Of a DNA stretch of 17,230 nt, positions 1 to 7,072 are shown piece by piece. The DNA is taken from contig JAJRQP010000277.1 in the NCBI GenBank assembly GCA_024280195.1, forward strand, positions 1 to 17,230, written 5' to 3'. Source of the DNA: Bacteroidota bacterium. GTDB lineage: Bacteria; Bacteroidota; Bacteroidia; Flavobacteriales_D; Crocinitomicaceae. A program made the translations under genes and the position numbers. Below the pieces are notes generated by a model that ran no database searches, was not told where the DNA came from, and saw only the letters and a program-made list of their open reading frames with translations. The stretch's first letter is position 1, and the number at the start of each line of letters is the position of its first letter.

Positions 1-1525
1 CTATTAAAGGATTAACATTTTGAGTTGCGGCAGTACTTGCTGTGAAATCCCAATGGTACAAATAAGACGTTCCACCAATCGCTGACGCTGACAAGTAACC
101 TGTTCCATTTTGACAAATCAACGTATCATTGCTAACAGAAACAATCACTGGTGGAGGGTCAATAACAGTAACTTGTGTGCATTTCATACAACCTAATGCA
201 TTTCGTCCACAGACATCGTATGTTCCTGCGTTAAAAACAGCAGCAAAAGAATCTACTTGCCAAGTAACTCCGTTATCAAAACTGTATTCTATTGCTTCTG
301 ATGAAGTAATGTCTATTTGACCATCTGCCAATCCAATACAACTTGGAGAAGAAGAAGTTGCAGCTATTGAAAGTTCCGTTACAATAACCTCCATCGTATC
401 CAGTACATTTCCACACGTTGCATTACCTTCTCGTAAATAAAACTCATAAGTTCCTACTTGATCAACCGTTACAACAGCATTTGGATCAGAAAAATTGGGC
501 GCAAACGAAACATTTGCAGCAGGCACTGTCACAGGTGCAGTGTATTGCCACAACAATGAATTTGTTGGGTCGCTAGGTATTCCTAATAAATTAATTTGAT
601 CACCTAAACAGATAGTTTGATCGATTCCAGCATCGGGAGTCGGAGGTTCAACGATGTAAATGGTAAAAGTATCCGTTGTGATATAAACACCAACATCGAA
701 TATTTCAACGTAATAATCAGTTGTCACAGTTGGGGTAACAGTTACCCCTGTCCCTCCTGAAGTGTTAGAAACCCCTGTAGTAACAAGCCAATTAAAAGTT
801 GGAGAACCAATCACAGGCGGTATAACAATATCAACTGTTGCTGATGTACCATTGCATATTGTTTGATCAGGAGTGTTTGGCTCGCAAGTCACTCCTGCAG
901 AACCTGGGTTATTATTTCCTGGTATATCATTGCCAAAAGTTAAGGGAACATTACCTACACCTGCACTAAAATTTGAAAAACAGAGAACGTATTGTTCGCC
1001 AGCAACAACATTAATGGCATATTCAAAATTATTTTGATTTGCCCCAGCTGGCAAACTCCCTTGAGCATACATCCCTGTAAAACCAGCGGATGAACCATTC
1101 CAGTTACAAGCTACTGGTGGCAACGTATTATTTGTTATATCAGAACAAGAAATCGTATTTCCAGTTGCATCAGTGTAATAAGGCCATAAAGCCCAATCAT
1201 AAAAGCCTGAACTGCCTGAAGAACCTATGGTAAATTCTAAAACTCCAGATGCACCAATATTGATTACAAACCAATTTGGATTAAGCTCGTTACTCAATAG
1301 GCAACCAGAGTTCCCAGCTGCTCCTGGATTTGTCCCTGGATTTGATATAGAATTACCACTCGGCAAATCATCAACAGCTCCTTGACCTGTACTTAAGCTA
1401 AATGTAGTACCGTTATCATTGCAAATAAATTCACTTACACCACAATCTTGAGCACCATTAGCTGCGACTTGTCCAAAAGAAAAGCTTTCAATTACAATGC
1501 TAAAAAAAATAATTAAATATTTCAT
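1..1525 (-). CDS. Large secreted surface protein with Ig/PKD-like and SprB-type repeats (3' part outside window)
   Basis: Translating the minus strand from the ATG at 1525 gives 508 codons with no stop, so the gene runs off the window. Residues 1-19 look like a signal peptide (MKYLIIFFSIVIESFSFGQ). Residues 20-210 form a Cys-, Gly- and Asn-rich N-terminal domain (CNWNGSSAGFTGM at 140-152). PKD/Ig-like beta modules follow: SPTFNWLVTT at 241-250 with TVTTDYYVEI at 266-275, and DAGIDQTICLGDQINLLG at 298-315. Residues 394-446 resemble a SprB repeat (PSCIGLADGQIDI, YSFDNGVTW, AGTYDV). Another module starts near 463 with DTLICQNGTGYLSAS. In Bacteroidota such proteins are usually exported by the type IX system and end in a C-terminal sorting domain; that end is not visible. 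A role in adhesion or gliding is inference. The start follows the upstream gene's stop by 4 bp, suggesting co-translation. Confidence 0.85.
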   Translation of the reverse strand, partial: MKYLIIFFSIVIESFSFGQVAANGAQDCGVSEFICNDNGTTFSLSTGQGAVDDLPSGNSISNPGTNPGAAGNSGCLLSNELNPNWFVINIGASGVLEFTIGSSGSSGFYDWALWPYYTDATGNTISCSDITNNTLPPVACNWNGSSAGFTGMYAQGSLPAGANQNNFEYAINVVAGEQYVLCFSNFSAGVGNVPLTFGNDIPGNNNPGSAGVTCEPNTPDQTICNGTSATVDIVIPPVIGSPTFNWLVTTGVSNTSGGTGVTVTPTVTTDYYVEIFDVGVYITTDTFTIYIVEPPTPDAGIDQTICLGDQINLLGIPSDPTNSLLWQYTAPVTVPAANVSFAPNFSDPNAVVTVDQVGTYEFYLREGNATCGNVLDTMEVIVTELSIAATSSSPSCIGLADGQIDITSSEAIEYSFDNGVTWQVDSFAAVFNAGTYDVCGRNALGCMKCTQVTVIDPPPVIVSVSNDTLICQNGTGYLSASAIGGTSYLYHWDFTASTAATQNVNPLI

Positions 1526-1529
1526 GGCT

Positions 1530-1874
1530 CTAGTCTTCACAGTTAGTAAAAGGATATTTTTCCATTGGGTCTACCCCATAAACACCAATTTGAACACAAT
1601 TAATTGAACCTCCATATTCAGCAAACCAAGATGTTAATTCTTCTGTGCTTAATGAATTAAGATTTTTTGTAAGAATGAAGGCACGTTGAGTTTCAAAATC
1701 CAATCTAACCATTTTCGCATTTGCATGATTCTTCATTTCCGTTTCTATTGACAGCATTTCTGCTCTGTCACTTATATTAAAATAACATTGAGCAAACAAG
1801 ACTGAACTTGTGCTTTCTTGGCTAAAAGCGAAACTGGTTATTAACATAAAAAGACTAAACAAGACCTTCTTCAT
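1530..1874 (-). CDS. Small secreted protein of unknown function, upstream partner of the surface protein
   Basis: This 114-residue protein begins with a clear signal peptide (MKKVLFSLFMLITSFAFSQ, residues 1-19), so the mature part of about 95 residues is probably periplasmic or exported. It has three cysteines (30, 93, 112), more than usual for its size. The predicted pattern is strand (24-32), helix (36-50), strand (54-60), strand (64-70), helix (75-87), strand (92-98). That resembles a ferredoxin-like fold of the kind seen in heavy-metal-associated domains, but there is no CxxC metal motif; the fold is inference from reading the sequence. The end, YPFTNCED, is distinctive. It sits 71 bp after eno and 4 bp before the large surface-protein gene, so it probably works with that protein, for example in secretion or surface attachment. 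I do not recognise the family. Confidence 0.8.
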   Translation of the reverse strand: MKKVLFSLFMLITSFAFSQESTSSVLFAQCYFNISDRAEMLSIETEMKNHANAKMVRLDFETQRAFILTKNLNSLSTEELTSWFAEYGGSINCVQIGVYGVDPMEKYPFTNCED

Positions 1875-1945
1875 AAGTGTGGTTTTTACTATAACGATTA
1901 AACAATGGGAAAGGTTGCTTCTATCTGAAACTTACTTCATCTTTA

Positions 1946-3232
1946 TTATGAAATGAATTTAAACGTCTTTCCAGGGTAAACTGCTGTCTGACCTAATTCT
2001 TCTTCTATTCTTAACAACTGGTTGTACTTTGCCATTCTATCAGAACGAGAAGCAGAACCTGTTTTAATTTGTCCACAGTTCAATGCAACCGCTAAATCTG
2101 CGATTGTATTGTCTTCTGTTTCTCCAGAACGATGACTCATTACAGAAGTATATCCATTTCTAGTTGCCATTTGAACGGCTTCAATTGTTTCTGTCAATGT
2201 CCCGATTTGATTTACTTTTACCAAGATAGAATTTGCACAGTTCTCTTCGATTCCTCTTGCTAAACGCTTTGTATTGGTCACGAATAAATCATCCCCTACA
2301 AATTGAATTTTATCACCTAATTGAGAAGTTGCTAGTTTCCAACCTGCCCAATCATCTTCAGCAAGACCATCTTCGATAGAAATAATTGGGTACTTTTCGC
2401 TCCAATCTTTCCAAAATGCCACCATTTGATCAGAAGACATTCTTTCTCCTGTAGATTCAAAAACATATTCTTTTGCATCCTCATCGTAGAATTCAGAAGC
2501 TGCAGCATCTAATGCAATGTACACGTCTTTTCCTGGTGTAAATCCTGCTTTTTCGATTGCTTGAATAACAACTTCGATTGCTTCTTGATTAGAACCTAAG
2601 TTCGGGGCAAAACCACCTTCATCTCCAACATTAGTTGACATTCCTCTTGCTTTCAGAACACCTTTTAATTCGTGAAAAATTTGCGTTCCCCAACGAAGAC
2701 CTTCTGAGAAAGAATTGGCACCAATTGGCATGACCATAAATTCTTGCACATCAATTTTATTATCTGCATGAGAACCTCCATTCAGAATATTCATCATTGG
2801 AATCGGCATTGTTACTGCCCCTACTCCACCAATGTATTTAAATAAGCTTAACCCCGTTTCATCTGCTGCTGCTTTTGCAACCGCTAAAGAAACACCAAGT
2901 ATTGCGTTTGCACCTAAATTTGATTTATTCTCCGTTCCATCTAGCTCAATTAACTTAGCATCAACCGCTTTTTGATCACAAATATCAAAACCATTCAATG
3001 CCTCATCGATGATAGAATTCACATTTGCAACAGCCTTTAAGACACCTTTGCCCATGTAATAATCTTTATCACCATCACGTAACTCAACTGCTTCATGGAT
3101 TCCTGTAGACGCCCCAGACGGAACAGCTGCTCTCCCCATTGCTCCAGAAGTTGTAATCACATCAACTTCAACAGTTGGATTACCTCTAGAATCAAGGATT
3201 TGTCTTGCTATTATTTTTGCTATAAAACTCAT
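1946..3232 (-). CDS. eno: Enolase (phosphopyruvate hydratase)
   Basis: Enolase converts 2-phosphoglycerate to phosphoenolpyruvate in cytosolic glycolysis and gluconeogenesis. The 428 residues match the usual bacterial length. The active site is complete by comparison with the family: the acid/base pair is E205 (in GDEGGFAP) and K339 (in ILVKVNQIGT); the magnesium ligands are D242, E287 and D314; substrate contacts include H155, E164, H367 (SHRSGETED) and K390. The segment after K390 reads TGSASRSDR where many bacteria have TGAPxRSER, a variant I recall from Bacteroidota. The start gives MSFIAKIIARQILDSRGNPT, the normal N-terminus. It follows carA by 41 bp. I found no terminator or clear promoter in between, so the two are probably co-transcribed. 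The leader before the ATG is A-rich and lacks a Shine-Dalgarno sequence. Confidence 0.99.
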   Translation of the reverse strand: MSFIAKIIARQILDSRGNPTVEVDVITTSGAMGRAAVPSGASTGIHEAVELRDGDKDYYMGKGVLKAVANVNSIIDEALNGFDICDQKAVDAKLIELDGTENKSNLGANAILGVSLAVAKAAADETGLSLFKYIGGVGAVTMPIPMMNILNGGSHADNKIDVQEFMVMPIGANSFSEGLRWGTQIFHELKGVLKARGMSTNVGDEGGFAPNLGSNQEAIEVVIQAIEKAGFTPGKDVYIALDAAASEFYDEDAKEYVFESTGERMSSDQMVAFWKDWSEKYPIISIEDGLAEDDWAGWKLATSQLGDKIQFVGDDLFVTNTKRLARGIEENCANSILVKVNQIGTLTETIEAVQMATRNGYTSVMSHRSGETEDNTIADLAVALNCGQIKTGSASRSDRMAKYNQLLRIEEELGQTAVYPGKTFKFIS

Positions 3233-3250
3233 GTTATCTTTTTATTATTC

Positions 3251-3266
3251 AAGTATTGGAATACTT
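3251..3266. repeat. Short inverted repeat in the carA-eno spacer
   Basis: AAGTATT and AATACTT flank a 2-nt centre. On the minus-strand RNA the stem extends by a wobble pair and an A-U pair. It is entirely A/T apart from one position per arm and has no following U-tract, so it is not a convincing terminator. It may be chance in an AT-rich spacer. Confidence 0.25.
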
Positions 3267-3273
3267 AAAATTA

Positions 3274-4368
3274 TTAATTACTCATATTTTCTACGAATTG
3301 ATCGAACAAGTATCTGGAATCATGCGGTCCTGCGGATGCTTCTGGGTGATACTGAACCGAGAAGATTTTCTTCCCTTTCAATTCTATTCCTGCAACTGTA
3401 TCATCATTCAGGTGAATGTGTGTCATCTCAACATCTTTGTTATTTTCCAAACTTTCTTTAGAAATAACAAAACCGTGATTTTGAGAAGTAATTTCTCCTT
3501 TACCTGTTTTTAAATTCTTTACTGGATGATTAATTCCCCGGTGACCGTTGAACATTTTCTCTGTTTTCAATCCTTGGCTTAAACCTAAAATTTGATGACC
3601 TAAACAAATACCAAAAACAGGTTTATTTGCATTCACAATTTCTTTCACCAATTCAATTGAATTAGACATCGCTGAAGGATCACCAGGACCATTCGACAAC
3701 ATATATCCATCAGGATTAAACGCATTGATTTCTTCTAAAGAAGCATCGAGAGGAAAAACTTTCACATGGCAACCTCTATCCGCAAGGCAAGAAACAATAC
3801 TTTTCTTTACACCAAAATCGAGTAATGCAACTTTCTTTTGAGCATTTTCAGGTTTAACTTCGTAGGCTTTTTTAGTTGCTACTTTAGAGGATAATTCGAG
3901 CCCATCCATCGAAGGAACTTCCTTTAATTTATTTTTTAAAATTTCGATATCCGTAATTTCCGAAGAAATGATTGCATTCATTGCACCTTTGCTACGAATA
4001 TGTCGAACCAAAGAACGTGTATCAATGTCTGAAATACCGACCTTGTTATTCTCCATCATATATTCTTGTAAAGACTTAGAACCAGATGCTCTAGAATAGC
4101 CTTCCGAGAATTTATTGATGACCATTCCGGCGATTTTCATTCCCTCAGACTCAGTTTCCTCATCATGGACTCCATAGTTTCCGATGTGAGCAGTTGTCAT
4201 CACCAAAATCTGTCCGTAATAAGAAGGGTCAGTAAACACTTCTTGATAACCAGTCATCCCGGTATTAAAAGCAATTTCTCCAGTAGTAGTTCCGATTAGG
4301 CCAATTGCTGCGCCTTGAAATACTGTTCCATCCTCAAGAAGTAAAACAGCTATTTTTTTATCCTCCAT
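3274..4368 (-). CDS. carA: Carbamoyl-phosphate synthase small (glutaminase) subunit
   Basis: CarA hydrolyses glutamine and passes ammonia to CarB, which makes carbamoyl phosphate for pyrimidine and arginine synthesis. The 364-residue protein has the N-terminal CPSase small-chain domain (about 1-150: LLLEDGTVFQG, AFNTGMTGYQEV, DPSYYGQIL) and a class I glutamine amidotransferase domain (about 178-360). The catalytic triad is visible: C255 in GICLGHQ, and H341 and E343 in YHPE. SNGPGDP at 225-231 is the usual oxyanion-loop motif. carB is not next to it here. carA lies just after the ribosomal terminator and has its own -7-like promoter motif ending 15 bp before the ATG. In Flavobacterium I recall the order rplQ-carA-eno, so this placement looks inherited. 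Confidence 0.98.
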   Translation of the reverse strand: MEDKKIAVLLLEDGTVFQGAAIGLIGTTTGEIAFNTGMTGYQEVFTDPSYYGQILVMTTAHIGNYGVHDEETESEGMKIAGMVINKFSEGYSRASGSKSLQEYMMENNKVGISDIDTRSLVRHIRSKGAMNAIISSEITDIEILKNKLKEVPSMDGLELSSKVATKKAYEVKPENAQKKVALLDFGVKKSIVSCLADRGCHVKVFPLDASLEEINAFNPDGYMLSNGPGDPSAMSNSIELVKEIVNANKPVFGICLGHQILGLSQGLKTEKMFNGHRGINHPVKNLKTGKGEITSQNHGFVISKESLENNKDVEMTHIHLNDDTVAGIELKGKKIFSVQYHPEASAGPHDSRYLFDQFVENMSN

Positions 4369-4383
4369 TCTGAAAATTTCTTA

Positions 4384-4391
4384 CAAAGTTA
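4384..4391 (-). promoter_or_regulatory. Bacteroidota-type -7 promoter element for carA
   Basis: The minus strand reads TAACTTTG here, an exact match to the Bacteroidota sigma-factor -7 consensus TAnnTTTG. It ends 15 bp before the carA ATG and lies between the upstream terminator and the gene, where a promoter is expected. I could not find a good TTTG/TTG -33 box at the usual spacing, which lowers confidence. A start of transcription a few bases downstream would leave a leader of only about 10 nt. Confidence 0.5.
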
Positions 4392-4429
4392 GCAAAAGCA
4401 AATTGATTAATTGTGAGAAAATTGAACAT

Positions 4430-4459
4430 AAAAAAAGGGCAATCATTGATTGCCCTTTT
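4430..4459 (-). terminator. Intrinsic terminator of the ribosomal protein operon
   Basis: GGGCAATC (4437-4444) and GATTGCCC (4448-4455) form a perfect 8-bp stem with a 3-nt loop, extended to 12 bp by flanking A/T pairs (4433-4459). Read on the minus strand it is followed by seven T residues (4436-4430). It lies 21 bp beyond the rplQ stop codon and is the natural 3' end of the long ribosomal transcript. On the plus strand the T-run is shorter (TTTTCT), so it is best read as a minus-strand terminator. Confidence 0.92.
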
Positions 4460-4480
4460 CTAGTGTATTGTAGAAGATAA

Positions 4481-5269
4481 TTAAGCTGGTTTACCACCAT
4501 CCATTTCATCTTGCCATTTTTTCAATTCATCCCACTTACCTTCAGCAGCCATTTTAGCTTGGTCACACCAAGTCGCTGGTTCTTTACCTGCTAATGTTTT
4601 GTGTGCAGATAAGATTTCTTTAATTGCTTCTGGAGTAGATGCAGCTATGTCAGCGTATGTTGCTAGACCAGCCTCTGTTAAAACTTCAGCAATCTTTGGT
4701 CCGATTCCTTCAATTTTTTTCAAATCGTCAGCCTTCACTTCTTTTGCTTCTGTTTTTACTTCTTCTTTAACCTCTGCTGCAGCATCAACTTTCACTTCTT
4801 CAGCTGTTTCTGCAACAGTTTCATCAGTTGTAACTTCTGTTTTAGCAGCACCTGAACCACCTCTACGTGAACGACGAGTAGTTTTCTTTGATTTCTCATT
4901 TACGTAGATATCATTAAAGTCAACTAATTCAATCATACACATCTCAGCGTTATCACCTAGTCTATATCCTGTACGGATAATTCTAGTATAACCGCCTGGA
5001 CGGTCTGCAATTTTAGGAGCAACATCTCTGAATAATTCAGTAACTGCTTCTTTTTGTTGTAGGTATCTAAAAACGAGTCTTCTCGAGTGAGTAGAATCTG
5101 TCTTTGACCTTGTTAGAATAGGCTCAACATATTTTCTTAAAGCTTTTGCTTTAGCAACAGTTGTGTTAATTGTTTTGTGCTCAATAAGAGAACAAGCCAT
5201 GTTAGACAACATTGCCTTTCTGTGAGCTTTCTTTCTACCTAAGTGATTAAATTTCTTTCCGTGTCTCAT
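4481..5269 (-). CDS. rplQ: 50S ribosomal protein L17 with a C-terminal helix-hairpin-helix extension
   Basis: Residues 1 to about 125 are a complete L17 (MRHGKKFNHLGRKKAHRKAM, then RPGGYTRIIRTGYRLGDNAE at 90-109), a large-subunit protein near the exit tunnel. The protein is 262 residues, about twice the length of E. coli L17. The extra part has three sections: a basic stretch (127-139, KSKKTTRRSRRGG), an Ala/Glu/Val/Lys-rich linker (140-180), and a compact domain (181-258) beginning DDLKKIEGIGPKIAEVLTEA. GIGPKIAEVL is a classic helix-hairpin-helix motif, usually linked to nucleic-acid backbone binding. The end (WDELKKWQDEMDGG) is helical and acidic. From memory, other Bacteroidota ribosomal proteins such as L21 carry similar tails. 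The linker's composition does not look like a frameshift or read-through product. Last gene of the run, ending just before the terminator. Confidence 0.97.
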   Translation of the reverse strand: MRHGKKFNHLGRKKAHRKAMLSNMACSLIEHKTINTTVAKAKALRKYVEPILTRSKTDSTHSRRLVFRYLQQKEAVTELFRDVAPKIADRPGGYTRIIRTGYRLGDNAEMCMIELVDFNDIYVNEKSKKTTRRSRRGGSGAAKTEVTTDETVAETAEEVKVDAAAEVKEEVKTEAKEVKADDLKKIEGIGPKIAEVLTEAGLATYADIAASTPEAIKEILSAHKTLAGKEPATWCDQAKMAAEGKWDELKKWQDEMDGGKPA

Positions 5270-5365
5270 AATTTAAAATTTCGCAAGTAACGGTTAACTG
5301 AACTTTGTATCGAACTAGTTCGGCCACCTATCACGCCATTTGTTTTTTTGTTAATAATTCCGATA
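5270..5365 (-). promoter_or_regulatory. rpoA-rplQ spacer with inverted repeats (possible leader structure)
   Basis: This 96-bp spacer contains a perfect 12-bp palindrome, CGAACTAGTTCG (5311-5322), and a separated inverted repeat, GTATCG (5307-5312) with CGATAC (5361-5366), which would enclose most of the spacer in a stem. Just before the rplQ ATG the minus strand reads AAATTTTAAATT, also found before rpsH. An L17 or processing control element is possible, but nothing in the sequence proves it. No -7 promoter motif is visible on the minus strand. Confidence 0.35.
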
Positions 5366-6358
5366 CTAATCTTTATCTAATTTATATTTAGAAACATTCA
5401 TTCCAAAAGAAAGACCTTTATTATCAACTAAATCTTCTAATTCAGTTAATGACTTCTTACCAAAGTTTCTAAACTTCAATAAATCATTCTTATTGTAAGA
5501 TACAAGATCTCCTAATGTTTCAACGTCTGCTGCTTTTAAGCAATTCAATGCACGAACAGATAAATCCATATCTACCAGTTTTGTTTTCAACAACTGACGC
5601 ATATGCAATGACGTTTCATCAAATTCTTCCGTTTCTGATTTAACATCACTGTCTAATGTAATACGCTCATCAGAGAATAACATAAAGTGGTGAATCAAAA
5701 TTGTCGCTGCTTCTTTCAAAGCTTCTTTTGGATGAATAGAACCATCTGTAACAATATTGAAAACTAATTTTTCATAATCAGTCTTTTGCTCAACACGAAA
5801 ATTCTCAACTGCATACTTTACATTTTTAATAGGTGTAAAGATTGAATCAATTGCGATTGTTCCGAAAGCAGCATTGCTATCTTTATTTTCTTCAGCAGGA
5901 TAGTATCCACGACCTTTAATAATCGTTAATTCCATTTCCAACTTTACTGAAGGCTCCATGTTGCAAATTACTAAGTCTGGATTCAATACTTGAAACGCAG
6001 AAGTGAATTTACCTAGATCACCAGCAGTTAATTTATCTTGTCCAGCAATTGAAACGATAACTGTTTCAGCATCTGTATCTTCAATTTGTTGTTTGAAGCG
6101 TACTTGCTTTAAGTTCAAAATAATTTCAGTAACATCTTCTACGATACCTTTGATTGTAGAAAACTCATGATCAGCACCTTCGATGCGAACCGATGAAATC
6201 GCATACCCTTCCAATGAAGAAAGTAAAATACGTCTCAATGCATTACCAACTGTAATACCATACCCTGGTTCTAAAGGACGAAATTCGAATTGTCCTTCAT
6301 GTTCGTCAGAGTTGATCATTATAACCTTGTCTGGTTTTTGAAAATCTAATATTGCCAT
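5366..6358 (-). CDS. rpoA: DNA-directed RNA polymerase alpha subunit
   Basis: Alpha dimerises to start RNA polymerase assembly, and its C-terminal domain contacts promoter DNA and activators. I place the start at the ATG at 6358, giving 330 residues beginning MAILDFQKPD, the Flavobacteria-like N-terminus and length. An in-frame ATG at 6415 would add 19 residues (MDFFNLSNRATEEQLKRRK), but that stretch falls inside a leader hairpin and is not part of the family. The N-terminal domain (1 to about 230) shows PGYGITVGNALRRILLSS (31-48). After an acidic linker (238-248, KSETEEFDE), the C-terminal domain (about 255-320) has MDLSVRALNCL (264-274) and NFGKKSLTEL (298-307), with R269 at the position of the DNA-binding Arg265 of E. 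coli. Located between rpsD and rplQ as usual. Confidence 0.98.
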   Translation of the reverse strand: MAILDFQKPDKVIMINSDEHEGQFEFRPLEPGYGITVGNALRRILLSSLEGYAISSVRIEGADHEFSTIKGIVEDVTEIILNLKQVRFKQQIEDTDAETVIVSIAGQDKLTAGDLGKFTSAFQVLNPDLVICNMEPSVKLEMELTIIKGRGYYPAEENKDSNAAFGTIAIDSIFTPIKNVKYAVENFRVEQKTDYEKLVFNIVTDGSIHPKEALKEAATILIHHFMLFSDERITLDSDVKSETEEFDETSLHMRQLLKTKLVDMDLSVRALNCLKAADVETLGDLVSYNKNDLLKFRNFGKKSLTELEDLVDNKGLSFGMNVSKYKLDKD

Positions 6359-6390
6359 TTTTCTTCTTTTTAATTGTTCTTCGGTTGCGC

Positions 6391-6422
6391 GGTTCGATAG
6401 ATTGAAGAAATCCAATCAAACC
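6391..6422 (-). promoter_or_regulatory. Leader hairpin upstream of rpoA
   Basis: In the minus-strand RNA, GGUUUGAU (6422-6415) pairs with AUCGAACC (6398-6391) over 8 bp with one G-U wobble. Inside it GAUU (6412-6409) pairs with AAUC (6403-6400) around a 5-nt loop. It lies 32 bp before the chosen rpoA ATG and covers the upstream in-frame ATG at 6415. No U-tract follows, so it is not a terminator. A role in translation control or RNA processing is inference. Confidence 0.4.
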
Positions 6423-6451
6423 CTTTCGCCGAAATTCAATATAATTAATTA

Positions 6452-7057
6452 TTACTTAGAGTACAATTCAACGATTAACTGCTCTTTGATGCTTTCTGGT
6501 ATCATTTCTCTTGTAGGAGCTCCTACAACTTTTCCTTCCATATTAGAAGGATTCCAATCTAACCAATCAAAGTTTTCAGTTCTTGCGGCCAATGAGTTAG
6601 AGATTGCTTCTAAAGATTTAGATTTTTCTCTTACACCAACTACATCACCAACTTTTAATGAATAAGAAGGAATGTTTACCACGCTTCCATTCACTGTTAT
6701 ATGTTTGTGAGAAACTAATTGTCTAGCTCCACGACGAGTAGGTGAAACACCTAGTCTGTAAACCATGTTGTCTAATCTAGCTTCACATAATTGTAACAAG
6801 ACTTCACCTGTAATACCTTTCATGCTTGAAGCTTTCTTAAACATATTCGAGAATTGTTTCTCAAGAATACCATAAGTGTACTTTGCTTTTTGTTTTTCTG
6901 CTAACTGAATTGCGTATTCAGATTGCTTACCTCTACGTCTGTTTGGACCGTGTTGTCCTGGACCGTATTGTCTTTTTTCCAACGACTTGTCTGGTCCGAA
7001 GATTGGATCTTGGAAACGACGTGCGATTTTTGATGTTGGACCTGTATATCTTGCCAT
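6452..7057 (-). CDS. rpsD: 30S ribosomal protein S4
   Basis: S4 is a primary 16S rRNA binder that nucleates assembly of the small subunit body; in E. coli and Bacillus it also represses its own operon. The 201-residue protein has the N-terminal S4 region (MARYTGPTSKIARRFQDPIF) and an S4 RNA-binding domain around 95-155 (RLDNMVYRLGVSPTRRGARQ, then VSHKHITVNG). The N-terminus has no cysteine cluster; its only Cys is in LQLCEARLDN. It is therefore the zinc-free type, like E. coli and unlike the four-Cys form of some bacteria. The rpsK-rpsD spacer in front of it carries a strong potential RNA fold, which matters because S4 is a known autoregulator elsewhere. The ATG is preceded by an A-rich leader (AACAAAAAAACAAA). 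Confidence 0.98.
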   Translation of the reverse strand: MARYTGPTSKIARRFQDPIFGPDKSLEKRQYGPGQHGPNRRRGKQSEYAIQLAEKQKAKYTYGILEKQFSNMFKKASSMKGITGEVLLQLCEARLDNMVYRLGVSPTRRGARQLVSHKHITVNGSVVNIPSYSLKVGDVVGVREKSKSLEAISNSLAARTENFDWLDWNPSNMEGKVVGAPTREMIPESIKEQLIVELYSK

Positions 7058-7072
7058 TTTGTTTTTTTGTTA

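Noticed and set aside
129..320. Plus-strand open frame inside the surface-protein gene
   Set aside because: It is antisense to a well-supported minus-strand coding frame and has no start signal or recognisable protein features.
1875..1945. TAAGTTTC (1934-1927 on the minus strand) as a promoter for the small secreted protein gene
   Set aside because: One mismatch to TAnnTTTG at the last base and no TTG box upstream at proper spacing, so not listed as a promoter.
4730..4880. Possible frameshift or fusion artefact between L17 and its tail
   Set aside because: The frame is continuous, the linker composition is typical of disordered Bacteroidota linkers, and the tail ends at a proper stop just before a terminator.
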